In this document: positions 9,087-16,563 of the stretch, in pieces | Layout of the letters: the number at the start of each line of letters is the position of its first letter | How positions within the stretch are numbered: the first letter of the stretch is position 1 | Assembly: GCF_004217135.1 (NCBI RefSeq) | Contig: NZ_SHKK01000001.1 | Location: forward strand, 62,001 to 126,000 | Length of the DNA: 64,000 nt | Source: Micromonospora violae | GTDB taxonomy: Bacteria > Actinomycetota > Actinomycetes > Mycobacteriales > Micromonosporaceae | Reading direction: 5' to 3' | Made by a program: the position numbers and the translations under genes | Notes under the pieces: model-generated | The model's input: the letters and a program-made list of their open reading frames with translations, nothing else | Databases searched by the model: none | What the model was told of the DNA's origin: nothing

Positions 9087-9887
9087 TCAGCCGGAAACCC
9101 GCAGGAGGTCCCCCGGCGACGCGGCAAGAAGGTCCGCTGCGCGCCCGCCGTTGACCGCGACCGCGACCAGACCGGCCGAGTCGACGTACGCCACCAGACC
9201 ACCGGCCGGGGCGTCGCCGAAGGTCCGCCCGTGCACCGCCACCAGGGCCGGCGTCGACCCCGGCGGACCCACCCGGAGCATGGCCGGCAGCGGGTCGAGC
9301 AGGTCGGCCGGTGCGGCCAGTTGAACGTTGCCGAAGTGGTCCACGGTCAGCACCTCGGCGGTGAACCCGTCGGCATCCCGGGTCAGCGTCGGCGTCGGTA
9401 GCCGCACCAGCCCGGCCGGGTCGACCGGCGGGCCGGCCTCGGCCAGCGGCGCGCCGAGCGCCAGCCGCGCCGCCACCGGCGCGAAGACGTCCCGGCCGTG
9501 GAACGTGCCGGAGACCCGGGCGGCCAGCCAGCGCGGCTCGGTCAGCTCGACCGCGTCGGTCACCCCACCCAGCGCGGCGGCCGCGTCCAGCAGCAACCCG
9601 TTGTCCGGGCCGACCAGCAGCCCGCCCGGGGTGGCCAGCGCGACCCCCCGTCGGGCGGTGCCCACGCCCGGATCGACCACCGCCACGTGCACACCCACCG
9701 GCAGGTACGGCACGGTCTGTGCCAACACGGCGGCACCGCGCCGGACATCCGCCGGCGGCACCAGGTGGGTCACGTCGATCACCCGGACGGCCGGCGCGAT
9801 CCGGGCGATCACCCCGTGACAGGCGGCCACGAAGCCGTCGGTGAGACCGTAGTCGGTGGTCAGCGAGACCCAGGGCACGGCGGACAT
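9087..9887 (-). CDS. S-adenosyl-L-methionine hydrolase (DUF62 family)
   Basis: A 266-residue protein of the DUF62/SAM hydroxide adenosyltransferase family, which splits SAM to adenosine and methionine using an activated water. The N-terminus (LTTDYGLTDGFVAACHG) and the motif GTFHGRDVFAPVAARLA supply the conserved Asp-Arg-His set; the C-terminal domain has VDHFGNVQL. The family is related to the fluorinase and to the Salinispora chlorinase SalL, but no halogenation genes are near, so ordinary SAM hydrolysis is more likely. The physiological reason for destroying SAM is unknown. Confidence 0.85.
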   Translation of the reverse strand: MSAVPWVSLTTDYGLTDGFVAACHGVIARIAPAVRVIDVTHLVPPADVRRGAAVLAQTVPYLPVGVHVAVVDPGVGTARRGVALATPGGLLVGPDNGLLLDAAAALGGVTDAVELTEPRWLAARVSGTFHGRDVFAPVAARLALGAPLAEAGPPVDPAGLVRLPTPTLTRDADGFTAEVLTVDHFGNVQLAAPADLLDPLPAMLRVGPPGSTPALVAVHGRTFGDAPAGGLVAYVDSAGLVAVAVNGGRAADLLAASPGDLLRVSG

Positions 9888-9987
9888 GCCCGCAGGCTAA
9901 TGGAACCGCGGGTACTGGCGGATACGGGACAGCGCAGTGGCCGACCGGCCCCTCCCGCCGCCGGATGACGTTGGGCAGACTGCCCTG

Positions 9988-10575
9988 GTGACAACTCGGA
10001 ACCTCCCCGCGGTCGGAATCCTGCTGGTCGCCGTGGCCGTCACCGCCGGCTGCGGCGGTGGCGACGCCGATCCGTCGAGTGCGGCCCCCACGGCCTCGTC
10101 ATTCTCGGCCCCGGCGGCCACCGGCCTACCGAGCGCGCCGACGCCCTCGGCAGCGCCGCCCAACGCCAGCGGTGCCGCGTCACCGGCGGCCCCACCGTCC
10201 GTCGCCCCGGAGGGGCCCACGCAGCGCCGGCCGGCCAGCCCACCGCCGGTGGTGCTGCCCAAACGCCCGACGGGTGCGCCCGGGGCGAAGCAGGTCGTCG
10301 ACGCCTTCCGGGCCGCCGGCCTGAAGGTGCCGCACCCGAAGGACCGCTCCGTCGACTGTGGGCCGGACGGCCTCGGCCTGGGCTGCTCCGAGCTGATCGC
10401 CACCGACGCCGTCACCGTCTACGTGTTCCCGGACGAGACCAGCGCCGGCGACATCGCGGAGACCTGGGGCGGCCAGTCGTACCGGCGGGGCGCGGTGGTG
10501 TTGAACTACCTGGAGGCGAAGACCCCGGCCGCCGACCGGCCCCGCTACGAGAAGGTCCTCGACAGGCTGGGCTGA
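9988..10575 (+). CDS. Hypothetical lipoprotein
   Basis: A 195-residue protein. The frame is open from 9937, but GTG 9988 gives a proper lipoprotein signal: VTTRNLPAVG, a hydrophobic core and the lipobox VTAGC with Cys22. A long Pro/Ala/Ser linker (about residues 28-95) leads to a compact C-terminal domain (about 100-195) with two Cys (SVDCGPDGLGLGCSEL). It is probably a surface-anchored protein. I do not recognise the family. The gene faces lhr, and a strong hairpin follows it. Confidence 0.72.
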   Translation: MTTRNLPAVGILLVAVAVTAGCGGGDADPSSAAPTASSFSAPAATGLPSAPTPSAAPPNASGAASPAAPPSVAPEGPTQRRPASPPPVVLPKRPTGAPGAKQVVDAFRAAGLKVPHPKDRSVDCGPDGLGLGCSELIATDAVTVYVFPDETSAGDIAETWGGQSYRRGAVVLNYLEAKTPAADRPRYEKVLDRLG

Positions 10576-10614
10576 GCCATCGGCGTGGCCGAAGCATGTC
10601 GTTCTCTTGACTGT

Positions 10615-10650
10615 GATGTCTGCGAGTCATCGTGATGACTCACAGACATC
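10615..10650. terminator. 17-bp near-perfect hairpin between convergent genes
   Basis: Arms 10615-10631 (GATGTCTGCGAGTCATC) and 10634-10650 pair with a single G-U type mismatch and a 2-base spacer. It is located between the lipoprotein gene (stop 10575) and the end of lhr (10790, opposite strand). No U tract. Likely a bidirectional terminator, although the short spacer also suits a protein-binding palindrome. Confidence 0.55.
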
Positions 10651-10789
10651 AGGCTCTGTGCGGGATTGCCCTCGGCCGGGCCTTGGCTGGCCGGTTGCGC
10701 ATCGGGCGCCGATCGGCGTGCCCTCGTCCGCGTTGTGCCGAGGGCGGCCGCGCAAGCCCGGCCCACAAGGGTGGTTCGGAACTGGCGGG

Positions 10790-13700
10790 TCAGCCGCGTA
10801 GGCGCAGGCCGCGGGGGGTGGCCCGGAAGCCGGCGGTGGTCAGCGCGTCCCGCAGCGGCGATGAGTGCACCGCCTCGCCGTCGGCCCGCTCCACCGACAT
10901 CGCACCCAACGCCCCGGAGTGGACGGCGTCGGCGAGCGCCTTGCCGGCCGCGGCGAGCGTGTCGGTGTCGTCGCTGAAGGAGAGCAGCGTCCGGCCGCCG
11001 CGTTCGACGTAGAGGACGAGGTCTCCGCCGACCTGGACCACCAGGGCACCCGCCTTCCGGCCGGCCCGGTGCCCGGTCGCCGGGGTGGCCCCGTCGCCCG
11101 AGTCGACCACCCGTTCCGGCCAGGGCAGCGCCGCGCCGTACGGGTTGGCCGGATCGGTGGCGGCGAGCACGGTGGCCACCGCGCTCCGGCCGCCGACCCC
11201 GTCGGTCGGTTCGGCCAGCGCGCGGAGCCGGTCGACCGCACCGGGTACGGCGAACTGCGCCGCGCCGAGCCCTTCGACGAAGTAGCCCCGACGGGCCGCG
11301 CCCCGCTCCTCCAGGGCCGAGAGCACCGGGTAGACCGCCGAGAACCCGCCAACCACCTGCTCGGCCATCACCGCGCCGCGGGTGACCACCCCGTGCCGCT
11401 CCAACAGCAGGTCGGCGAGTGCGGCGGCCCGCCGGGTCGGGTCGAGATCCCGCTCCGGGAGACGTGACCAGCGGCCGGCGACGGTCGGCGGACCACCCCG
11501 GGTGGGCAGCGCCACCCGACCGGGCCGGCGGTAACGGGTGCGCGGCGCGGACGGCCGGGAGCGGTGCGCCCCGCCAACGCCGAGCACCGCGCGCAGCGGG
11601 GCCAGGGTGTCGTTGCTGAGGTGCCCAGCCCAGACCAGATCCCAGATCACCGCGGTCAGGGCGGCGTCGTCGGTCGAACCGACCCGGTCGGCGAGCGGGC
11701 GGAAGAACAGCGCCTGCCCGTCGCCGAGCGCGTCGAGCACCGCATCGTGCAGCGGGGTGCGGGTCAACGCCTCGTCCGGTGGCGGGAGCAGCAGCGGCGC
11801 GGTGTCCGCGTACGCCAGGGTGACCCAGCCGTCGCCCCCGGAGATCGCACCCGACCCGGCCCAGAGCACCTCCCCGCTGGCGCACAGCTCGTCGAGCTGG
11901 GCGGGGGAGTAGTCCGCGACCCGGGCGGGCAGCACCAACCGCTCCAGGGCGGACGCCGGCACCGCCGCGCCCTGCAACTGCTCCACGGTGGCGGCGAGCG
12001 CCTCGACACCCCGGGCCGACGAGCCGACCTGCTGCCAGCGGGGCAGGAACGTGGCGAGGGCCCGGGGCGGCACCGGCTCGATCTCCCGGCGCAGCGCCGC
12101 GAGCGAGCGGCGGCGCAGCATCCGCAGCACCTCGGCGTCGCACCACTGGGCACCGGCCGAATCCGGGGTGAACTCCCCGGAGACCACCCGCCCGGTCGCG
12201 CCGAGCCGGCGCAGCGCCTGCTCCACGACGAACACGCCGAGCCCGAACCGGGCCGCGCAGCTGGCCGCGGCGAACGGCCCGTGGGTGCGGGCGTAGCGGG
12301 CCACCAGGTCGCCGAGCGGGTCGGCCACCGGGGCGAGGTACGCCTCGGCCACCCCCACCGGCATCGCCACACCCAGGGCGTCGCGCAGGCGGGCCGCGTC
12401 CTCGACGCCCACCCAGCGTTGCTCGCCGGCGATCCGGACCCGCAGCACCCGCCGGGTCGCCTCCAGTTCGGTGAGCCACGTCTGCGGCACACCCCGCTCG
12501 GTCAACTCGGCGTCGCTCAGGTCACCGAGCACCCGCAGCAGCTCGACGACGTCCTCGGCGTCGCGGGGGCGACGCTGCTCGGTCAGCCACCGCAGCTGCC
12601 GGTCGGTCTCGGTGAGCACCGCCGGGTCGAGCAACTCACGCAGGTCGACCCGGCCGAGCAACTCGCCGAGGAGCGTGGAATCGAGGGCGAGTGCGGCGGC
12701 ACGGCGTTCGGCGAGCGGGGCGTCGCCCTCGTAGAGGAACGCGCCGACATAGCCGAAGAGCAGCGACCGCGCGAACGGGGACGGCGCGCTGGTCTCCACC
12801 TCGACCAGCCGCACCTTGCGGGTGGCCAGGTCGCGCATCAGCCCGGCCAGCGCCGGCTGGTCGAAGACGTCCTGGAGGCACTCCCGGGCGGCCTCCAGGG
12901 TGACCGGGAAGTCCGCGTACTCGCGGGCGACGTCGAGCAGCTGCGCGGCACGTTGCCGTTGCTGCCAGAGCGGCTGGCGGCGGCGCGGGTCGCGGCGCGG
13001 CAGCAGCAGTGACCGCGCGGCGCACTCCCGGAAACGGGCGGCGAAGAGGGCCGAGGTGCCGACCGACTCCTCCACCAGCTGGGTGATCTCGTCCGGCTCG
13101 AAGACCACCACGTCGGCGCCGGGAGGCTCGTCGGCGGTGTCCGGAAGTCGCACCACGATGCCGTCGTCGGAGGGCATCACCTGGGCGTCCACCCCGTACC
13201 GCTCGGCCAGCCGGCGGCCCACCGCGAGCGCCCAGGGGCCGTTGACCCGGGCACCGAGAACGCTGTGCACGGCCAACCGCCAGTCACCCAACTCGTCGCG
13301 GAACCGCTCGACCACGACCGTGCGGTCGTCGGGCAGCGAGCGGGTGGCGTCCCGCTGCTCATGCAGGTAGGCCATCAGGTTGCCGGCGGCCCAGTCGTCC
13401 AGCCCGCCGTCGCGCAGCGCGGCCAGTGCCGCCTCGTCGGTCTGTCGCAGCAGGGTGCGCACCCGGGCACCGATGGCCCGGCCCAGCTCCACCGGCCGGC
13501 CCAACTGGTCGCCCTTCCAGAACGGCATCCGTGCGGCCTGCCCCGGCGCGGGCGAGACCAGCACCCGGTCGGGGGTGATCTCCTCGATGCGCCAGGACGA
13601 GGAGCCGAGCAGGAAGACGTCGCCGACCCGGGACTCGTAGACCATCTCCTCGTCCAGCTCACCGACCCGGGCGGCGCGCTCGGCACCGGCCAGGAAGACC

Positions 13701-15445
13701 CCGAACAGGCCCCGGTCGGGAATGGTGCCGCCACTGGTCACCGCGAGCCGCTGCGCGCCGGGGCGGCCGGTGAGCAGGTCGGTGGCCCGGTCCCAGACCA
13801 GTCGGGGGCGCAGCTCGGCGAAGGCGGTGGACGGATAGCGGCCGGAGAGCATGTCCAGTACGGCGTGCAGCGCCGAGTCGGGCAGCTCGGCGAAGGGCGC
13901 GGCCCGGCGGACCAGCACGGCCAGGTCGCCGAGGGCCCACGGCTCCAGCGCCACCATCGCGACGATCTGTTGGGCCAGCACGTCCAGCGGGTTGCGCGGG
14001 TAGTGCAGCTCCTCGATCGCGCCGTCGGTCATCCGCTCGGCGACCACCGCGCAGGAGAGCAGGTCGCCGCGGTGCTTGGGGAAGACCACCCCGCGCGAGA
14101 CGGCACCCACCTGGTGCCCGGCCCGACCGACCCGTTGCAGCCCGGCGGCCACGCTCGGCGGCGCCTCGATCTGCACCACCAGGTCGACCGCGCCCATGTC
14201 GATGCCCAGCTCCAGGCTGGACGTGGCCACCACCGCCGGGAGCTGGCCGGACTTGAGCGCCTCCTCGATGTGCTTGCGCTCCTCCCGGGAGACGCTGCCG
14301 TGATGGGCGCGGGCGATCACAGGTGCCGCGCCGGTGGCCGCGCCGGCTTGGGCCATCACCTCGGCCGGCGGCCGGTTGCGCACCGGACCGGCGGGGCCAC
14401 CCCACCGCTGCGCACCGGCCGCCGGGTTGCCGTCGCCGGCCGGGTCGTCGTCGGTCGACACCCCCTCCGGTACGCCGATCGCGCCCTCGGCCGCCTCTTC
14501 GGCGGCCAGCTCGTTGAGCCGGGCGCAGAGGCGTTCGGCGCTGCGGCGGGAGTTGGTGAAGACGATGGTCGAGCGGTGCTGCCCGATGAGGGTGAAGACC
14601 CGCTCCTCCACGGCCGGCCAGATCGACGCCCGCCGTGGCCCGGGGCCGCCGAGGTCGTCCTCCGGTGGCTGCTCCTGCTCGTCCAGGCGGGTCATGTCCT
14701 CCACCGGGACCTGCACGCTGACCTCGATGGTCTTGGGGGTGGCCGGTTGCACCACGTCGACCGGGCGGGCGCCGCCGAGGAACTGCGCGCACGCGTCGAT
14801 CGGCCGGACGGTGGCCGAGAGACCGATGCGCTGCGCCGGGGCGGGCAGCAGCTCGTCGAGGCGTTCCAGGGAGAGGGCGAGGTGGGCCCCGCGTTTGCTG
14901 CCGGCCACCGCGTGCACCTCGTCGACGATCACCGTCTGGATGCCGCGCAGCGAGTCGCGAGCCGCGGACGTGAGCAGCAGGAACAGCGACTCGGGCGTGG
15001 TGATGAGGATGTCGGGCGGGGTGCGGGCGAAGGCTCGTCGCTCGTCGGCGGGCGTGTCGCCGGTGCGCATGCCGACGGTGATGTCGGGTGGTGCGACGCC
15101 CAGCCGGGTGGCCGCCTGTCGGATGCCGGCCAGCGGGGCGCGCAGGTTGCGCTCCACGTCGACGGCGAGGGCCTTGAGCGGGCTGACGTAGAGCACGCGG
15201 CACCGCTGGCGGGCTTCGGTCGGCGCGGGTTCGCGGGCGAGCCGGTCGAGTGACCAGAGGAAGGCCGCGAGCGTCTTGCCCGAGCCGGTGGGTGCCACCA
15301 CGAGCGCGTTGCGACCGGCGGCGACCGACCGCCAGGCGCCGGTCTGCGCGGCGGTCGGGGCGGCGAAGGCGTTGTCGAACCAGGCGCGGGTGGCCGGGCC
15401 GAACCCGGCGAGCACCGCGCCGGCGTCTGCGTCTGCCCCGGTCAC
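10790..15445 (-). CDS. lhr: Lhr-family ATP-dependent DNA helicase
   Basis: A 1551-residue superfamily 2 helicase. GTG 15445 is taken as the start because the Lhr fold begins about 15 residues later (FGPATRAWFDNAFAAPTAAQ); the frame stays open to 15508. Visible motifs are Walker A APTGSGKT, the DEVH box (VIVDEVHAVAGSKRG), TTPESLF, and motif VI (QRVGRAGHQ), followed by the winged helix and the long Lhr-specific C-terminal domains. In mycobacteria Lhr is a 3'-to-5' DNA translocase and RNA:DNA/DNA helicase induced by DNA damage. About 60 residues between motifs III and IV (DDLGGPGPRRASIWP, and the insert around EEAAEGAIGVPEGVSTDDDPAG) are low complexity. It shares strand with nei2, its usual neighbour. 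Confidence 0.93.
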   Translation of the reverse strand: MTGADADAGAVLAGFGPATRAWFDNAFAAPTAAQTGAWRSVAAGRNALVVAPTGSGKTLAAFLWSLDRLAREPAPTEARQRCRVLYVSPLKALAVDVERNLRAPLAGIRQAATRLGVAPPDITVGMRTGDTPADERRAFARTPPDILITTPESLFLLLTSAARDSLRGIQTVIVDEVHAVAGSKRGAHLALSLERLDELLPAPAQRIGLSATVRPIDACAQFLGGARPVDVVQPATPKTIEVSVQVPVEDMTRLDEQEQPPEDDLGGPGPRRASIWPAVEERVFTLIGQHRSTIVFTNSRRSAERLCARLNELAAEEAAEGAIGVPEGVSTDDDPAGDGNPAAGAQRWGGPAGPVRNRPPAEVMAQAGAATGAAPVIARAHHGSVSREERKHIEEALKSGQLPAVVATSSLELGIDMGAVDLVVQIEAPPSVAAGLQRVGRAGHQVGAVSRGVVFPKHRGDLLSCAVVAERMTDGAIEELHYPRNPLDVLAQQIVAMVALEPWALGDLAVLVRRAAPFAELPDSALHAVLDMLSGRYPSTAFAELRPRLVWDRATDLLTGRPGAQRLAVTSGGTIPDRGLFGVFLAGAERAARVGELDEEMVYESRVGDVFLLGSSSWRIEEITPDRVLVSPAPGQAARMPFWKGDQLGRPVELGRAIGARVRTLLRQTDEAALAALRDGGLDDWAAGNLMAYLHEQRDATRSLPDDRTVVVERFRDELGDWRLAVHSVLGARVNGPWALAVGRRLAERYGVDAQVMPSDDGIVVRLPDTADEPPGADVVVFEPDEITQLVEESVGTSALFAARFRECAARSLLLPRRDPRRRQPLWQQRQRAAQLLDVAREYADFPVTLEAARECLQDVFDQPALAGLMRDLATRKVRLVEVETSAPSPFARSLLFGYVGAFLYEGDAPLAERRAAALALDSTLLGELLGRVDLRELLDPAVLTETDRQLRWLTEQRRPRDAEDVVELLRVLGDLSDAELTERGVPQTWLTELEATRRVLRVRIAGEQRWVGVEDAARLRDALGVAMPVGVAEAYLAPVADPLGDLVARYARTHGPFAAASCAARFGLGVFVVEQALRRLGATGRVVSGEFTPDSAGAQWCDAEVLRMLRRRSLAALRREIEPVPPRALATFLPRWQQVGSSARGVEALAATVEQLQGAAVPASALERLVLPARVADYSPAQLDELCASGEVLWAGSGAISGGDGWVTLAYADTAPLLLPPPDEALTRTPLHDAVLDALGDGQALFFRPLADRVGSTDDAALTAVIWDLVWAGHLSNDTLAPLRAVLGVGGAHRSRPSAPRTRYRRPGRVALPTRGGPPTVAGRWSRLPERDLDPTRRAAALADLLLERHGVVTRGAVMAEQVVGGFSAVYPVLSALEERGAARRGYFVEGLGAAQFAVPGAVDRLRALAEPTDGVGGRSAVATVLAATDPANPYGAALPWPERVVDSGDGATPATGHRAGRKAGALVVQVGGDLVLYVERGGRTLLSFSDDTDTLAAAGKALADAVHSGALGAMSVERADGEAVHSSPLRDALTTAGFRATPRGLRLRG

Positions 15446-15540
15446 CGGTCCATCGTGCCCCGCCGGTCTGACATCCACGAACGACCTCACGGCGGAATGG
15501 GCGAGCAAAAGGCAAAAAGCGTGGAACGTGCGCTTAATAC

Positions 15541-15557
15541 GTTAAGTCTCACTTAAC
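15541..15557. promoter_or_regulatory. Perfect palindrome, operator candidate
   Basis: GTTAAGT-CTC-ACTTAAC is a perfect 7+3+7 palindrome in an unusually AT-rich patch, in the divergent space between lhr (start 15445) and the gene at 15624. Further TTAA and AAGTAACTT sequences lie on both sides. It looks like a regulator binding site; the regulator is unknown. Confidence 0.5.
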
Positions 15558-15623
15558 TGCTTGCTTCTGAGGAGCAACATAAAGTAACTTCACTCGCAAC
15601 GCGAACCGGGGTGAGGGGATTTG

Positions 15624-16010
15624 ATGGCCGGCGAGCAGCGCACCGTCGAACCGGGCACCGACGTGCTGATTCGCAAGGTTGACAGCCACCTCGCCACCCT
15701 CCGCGCCGGCCTGCACGGCCCCGAGCTCGAGCTCGCCGAACGTCTCGCCCGCTGCCTGCGCGAGTTGGTGCTCTGCACCGCCCAGGCCAGCGCCGCCGAT
15801 CGTGGTCAGGTGCGCGTCGCCGTCCACTACTTCGTGCTGCGGCGCGAGAGTCGCGGACGCCTGCTCTCGGTGCGGTCGCTGACCGCCGCCGAGCGGGTGG
15901 TCGACCGGGTCGCCCGCCAACTCGGCCGCTCCGACCTGCTGGCCGAGCTGCGTCGCGACCGCCCCACACCCGACGACGCCCAACCCCTCAACAACGCCCT
16001 CCTAACCTGA
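15624..16010 (+). CDS. Hypothetical protein, 128 residues
   Basis: The ATG at 15624 is preceded by GGGGTGAGGGG. The protein is soluble, charged and mostly helical by composition, without signal peptide or membrane segment; the segment VRVAVHYFVLRRESRGRLLSVR in the middle and RVVDRVARQLGR near the end are the most distinctive parts. I do not recognise a family. It stands alone between lhr (divergent) and a repeat-filled region, with a palindrome in its promoter that suggests specific control. Confidence 0.6.
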   Translation: MAGEQRTVEPGTDVLIRKVDSHLATLRAGLHGPELELAERLARCLRELVLCTAQASAADRGQVRVAVHYFVLRRESRGRLLSVRSLTAAERVVDRVARQLGRSDLLAELRRDRPTPDDAQPLNNALLT

Positions 16011-16011
16011 C

Positions 16012-16057
16012 ACCCCACCCCCACCCCCACCCCCACCCCCACCCCCACCCCACCCCC
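16012..16057. repeat. (ACCCCC)n tandem repeat
   Basis: Eight tandem units, six of ACCCCC and two of ACCCC, begin two bases after the stop codon of the preceding gene. The opposite strand is (GGGGGT)n and could form a G-quadruplex. The C-rich composition continues to about 16100. Confidence 0.85.
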
Positions 16058-16122
16058 GCCCCGCCCACCCCCACCCCGCCGGCCCCACCCGCCGGCCCCA
16101 TGTGCCTCGGTGGTCCCACCCC

Positions 16123-16199
16123 CGTCGATCATGGAGTTGTGGTGGGTGACAAATGCCCCGCGAAAGACCAAAGCAGGCACCACAACTCCATGATCGACG
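16123..16199. repeat. Dispersed inverted-repeat element, copy A
   Basis: Perfect 22-bp arms: CGTCGATCATGGAGTTGTGGTG at 16123-16144 in two parts (CGTCGATCATGG, AGTTGTGGTG) and its complement at 16178-16199, around a 33-base spacer. Copies with nearly the same arms occur at 26327 and 57823. It resembles a REP/MITE-like intergenic palindrome. Confidence 0.85.
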
Positions 16200-16221
16200 A
16201 GGGCGTGGCGCTCGTCTCCCG

Positions 16222-16290
16222 CGATCTTGCGCTTGCTGTCGCGGCGTAGGGGACATTCTTCGCAGCTCGACGGTCGAGCCTGCAAGATCG
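16222..16290. repeat. Imperfect inverted repeat with CGATCTTGC arms
   Basis: CGATCTTGC (16222-16230) and GCAAGATCG (16282-16290) form 9-bp arms around a 51-base centre that is itself partly pairable. It lies right after copy A of the dispersed element and may be a second intergenic repeat type. Only one copy is in the window. Confidence 0.45.
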
Positions 16291-16339
16291 GCGCGAGCCG
16301 GGAGGTTGCGAGGCCGGGAGGGCTGGGGCCGGGAGGGCC

Positions 16340-16420
16340 GAGGGCTGAGGGCTGAGGGCTGAGGCTGAGGGCCGAGGCTGAGGGCCGAGGCTGAGCGCGA
16401 GGGCGAGGGCTGAGGGCGTG
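16340..16420. repeat. G-rich GAGGGCT-type tandem repeat
   Basis: Degenerate 6- and 7-base units of GAGGGCT, GAGGCT and GAGGGCC run through this part of a gene-free stretch that reaches the Mrp operon at 16564. The remaining bases up to 16563 are also G-rich; I see no gene or clear promoter there. Confidence 0.7.
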
Positions 16421-16563
16421 CGGGTGGGGTTTGGGCTTGGGGTGGGGTTCTGGGCTGGCGGGCGAATTCCCGCAAAACCGCCCGGCGAGGCACGAACTGT
16501 CGTCTGATCGCTGCTAGGCGCCACCGCTGCCACGGGCGTCGGCCATGTCGATCGGGAGCGCAG

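Noticed and set aside
9087..9887. Reading the DUF62 gene as a chlorinase or fluorinase
   Set aside because: No halometabolite genes are near and the FHGRD motif fits the hydrolase group.
10545..12479. A 644-residue frame overlapping lhr on the same strand
   Set aside because: It is an alternative frame inside lhr; its product is low complexity (Arg/Gly/Pro), while the lhr frame has all the helicase motifs.
15446..15508. Longer N-terminus for Lhr from ATG 15508
   Set aside because: The added residues fall outside the usual Lhr start and would extend into the divergent promoter; GTG 15445 fits family length better. Not excluded.
16012..16080. Short-period repeats that could look like a CRISPR-type array
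   Set aside because: The unit is only 5-6 bases with no spacers; it is a simple tandem repeat.
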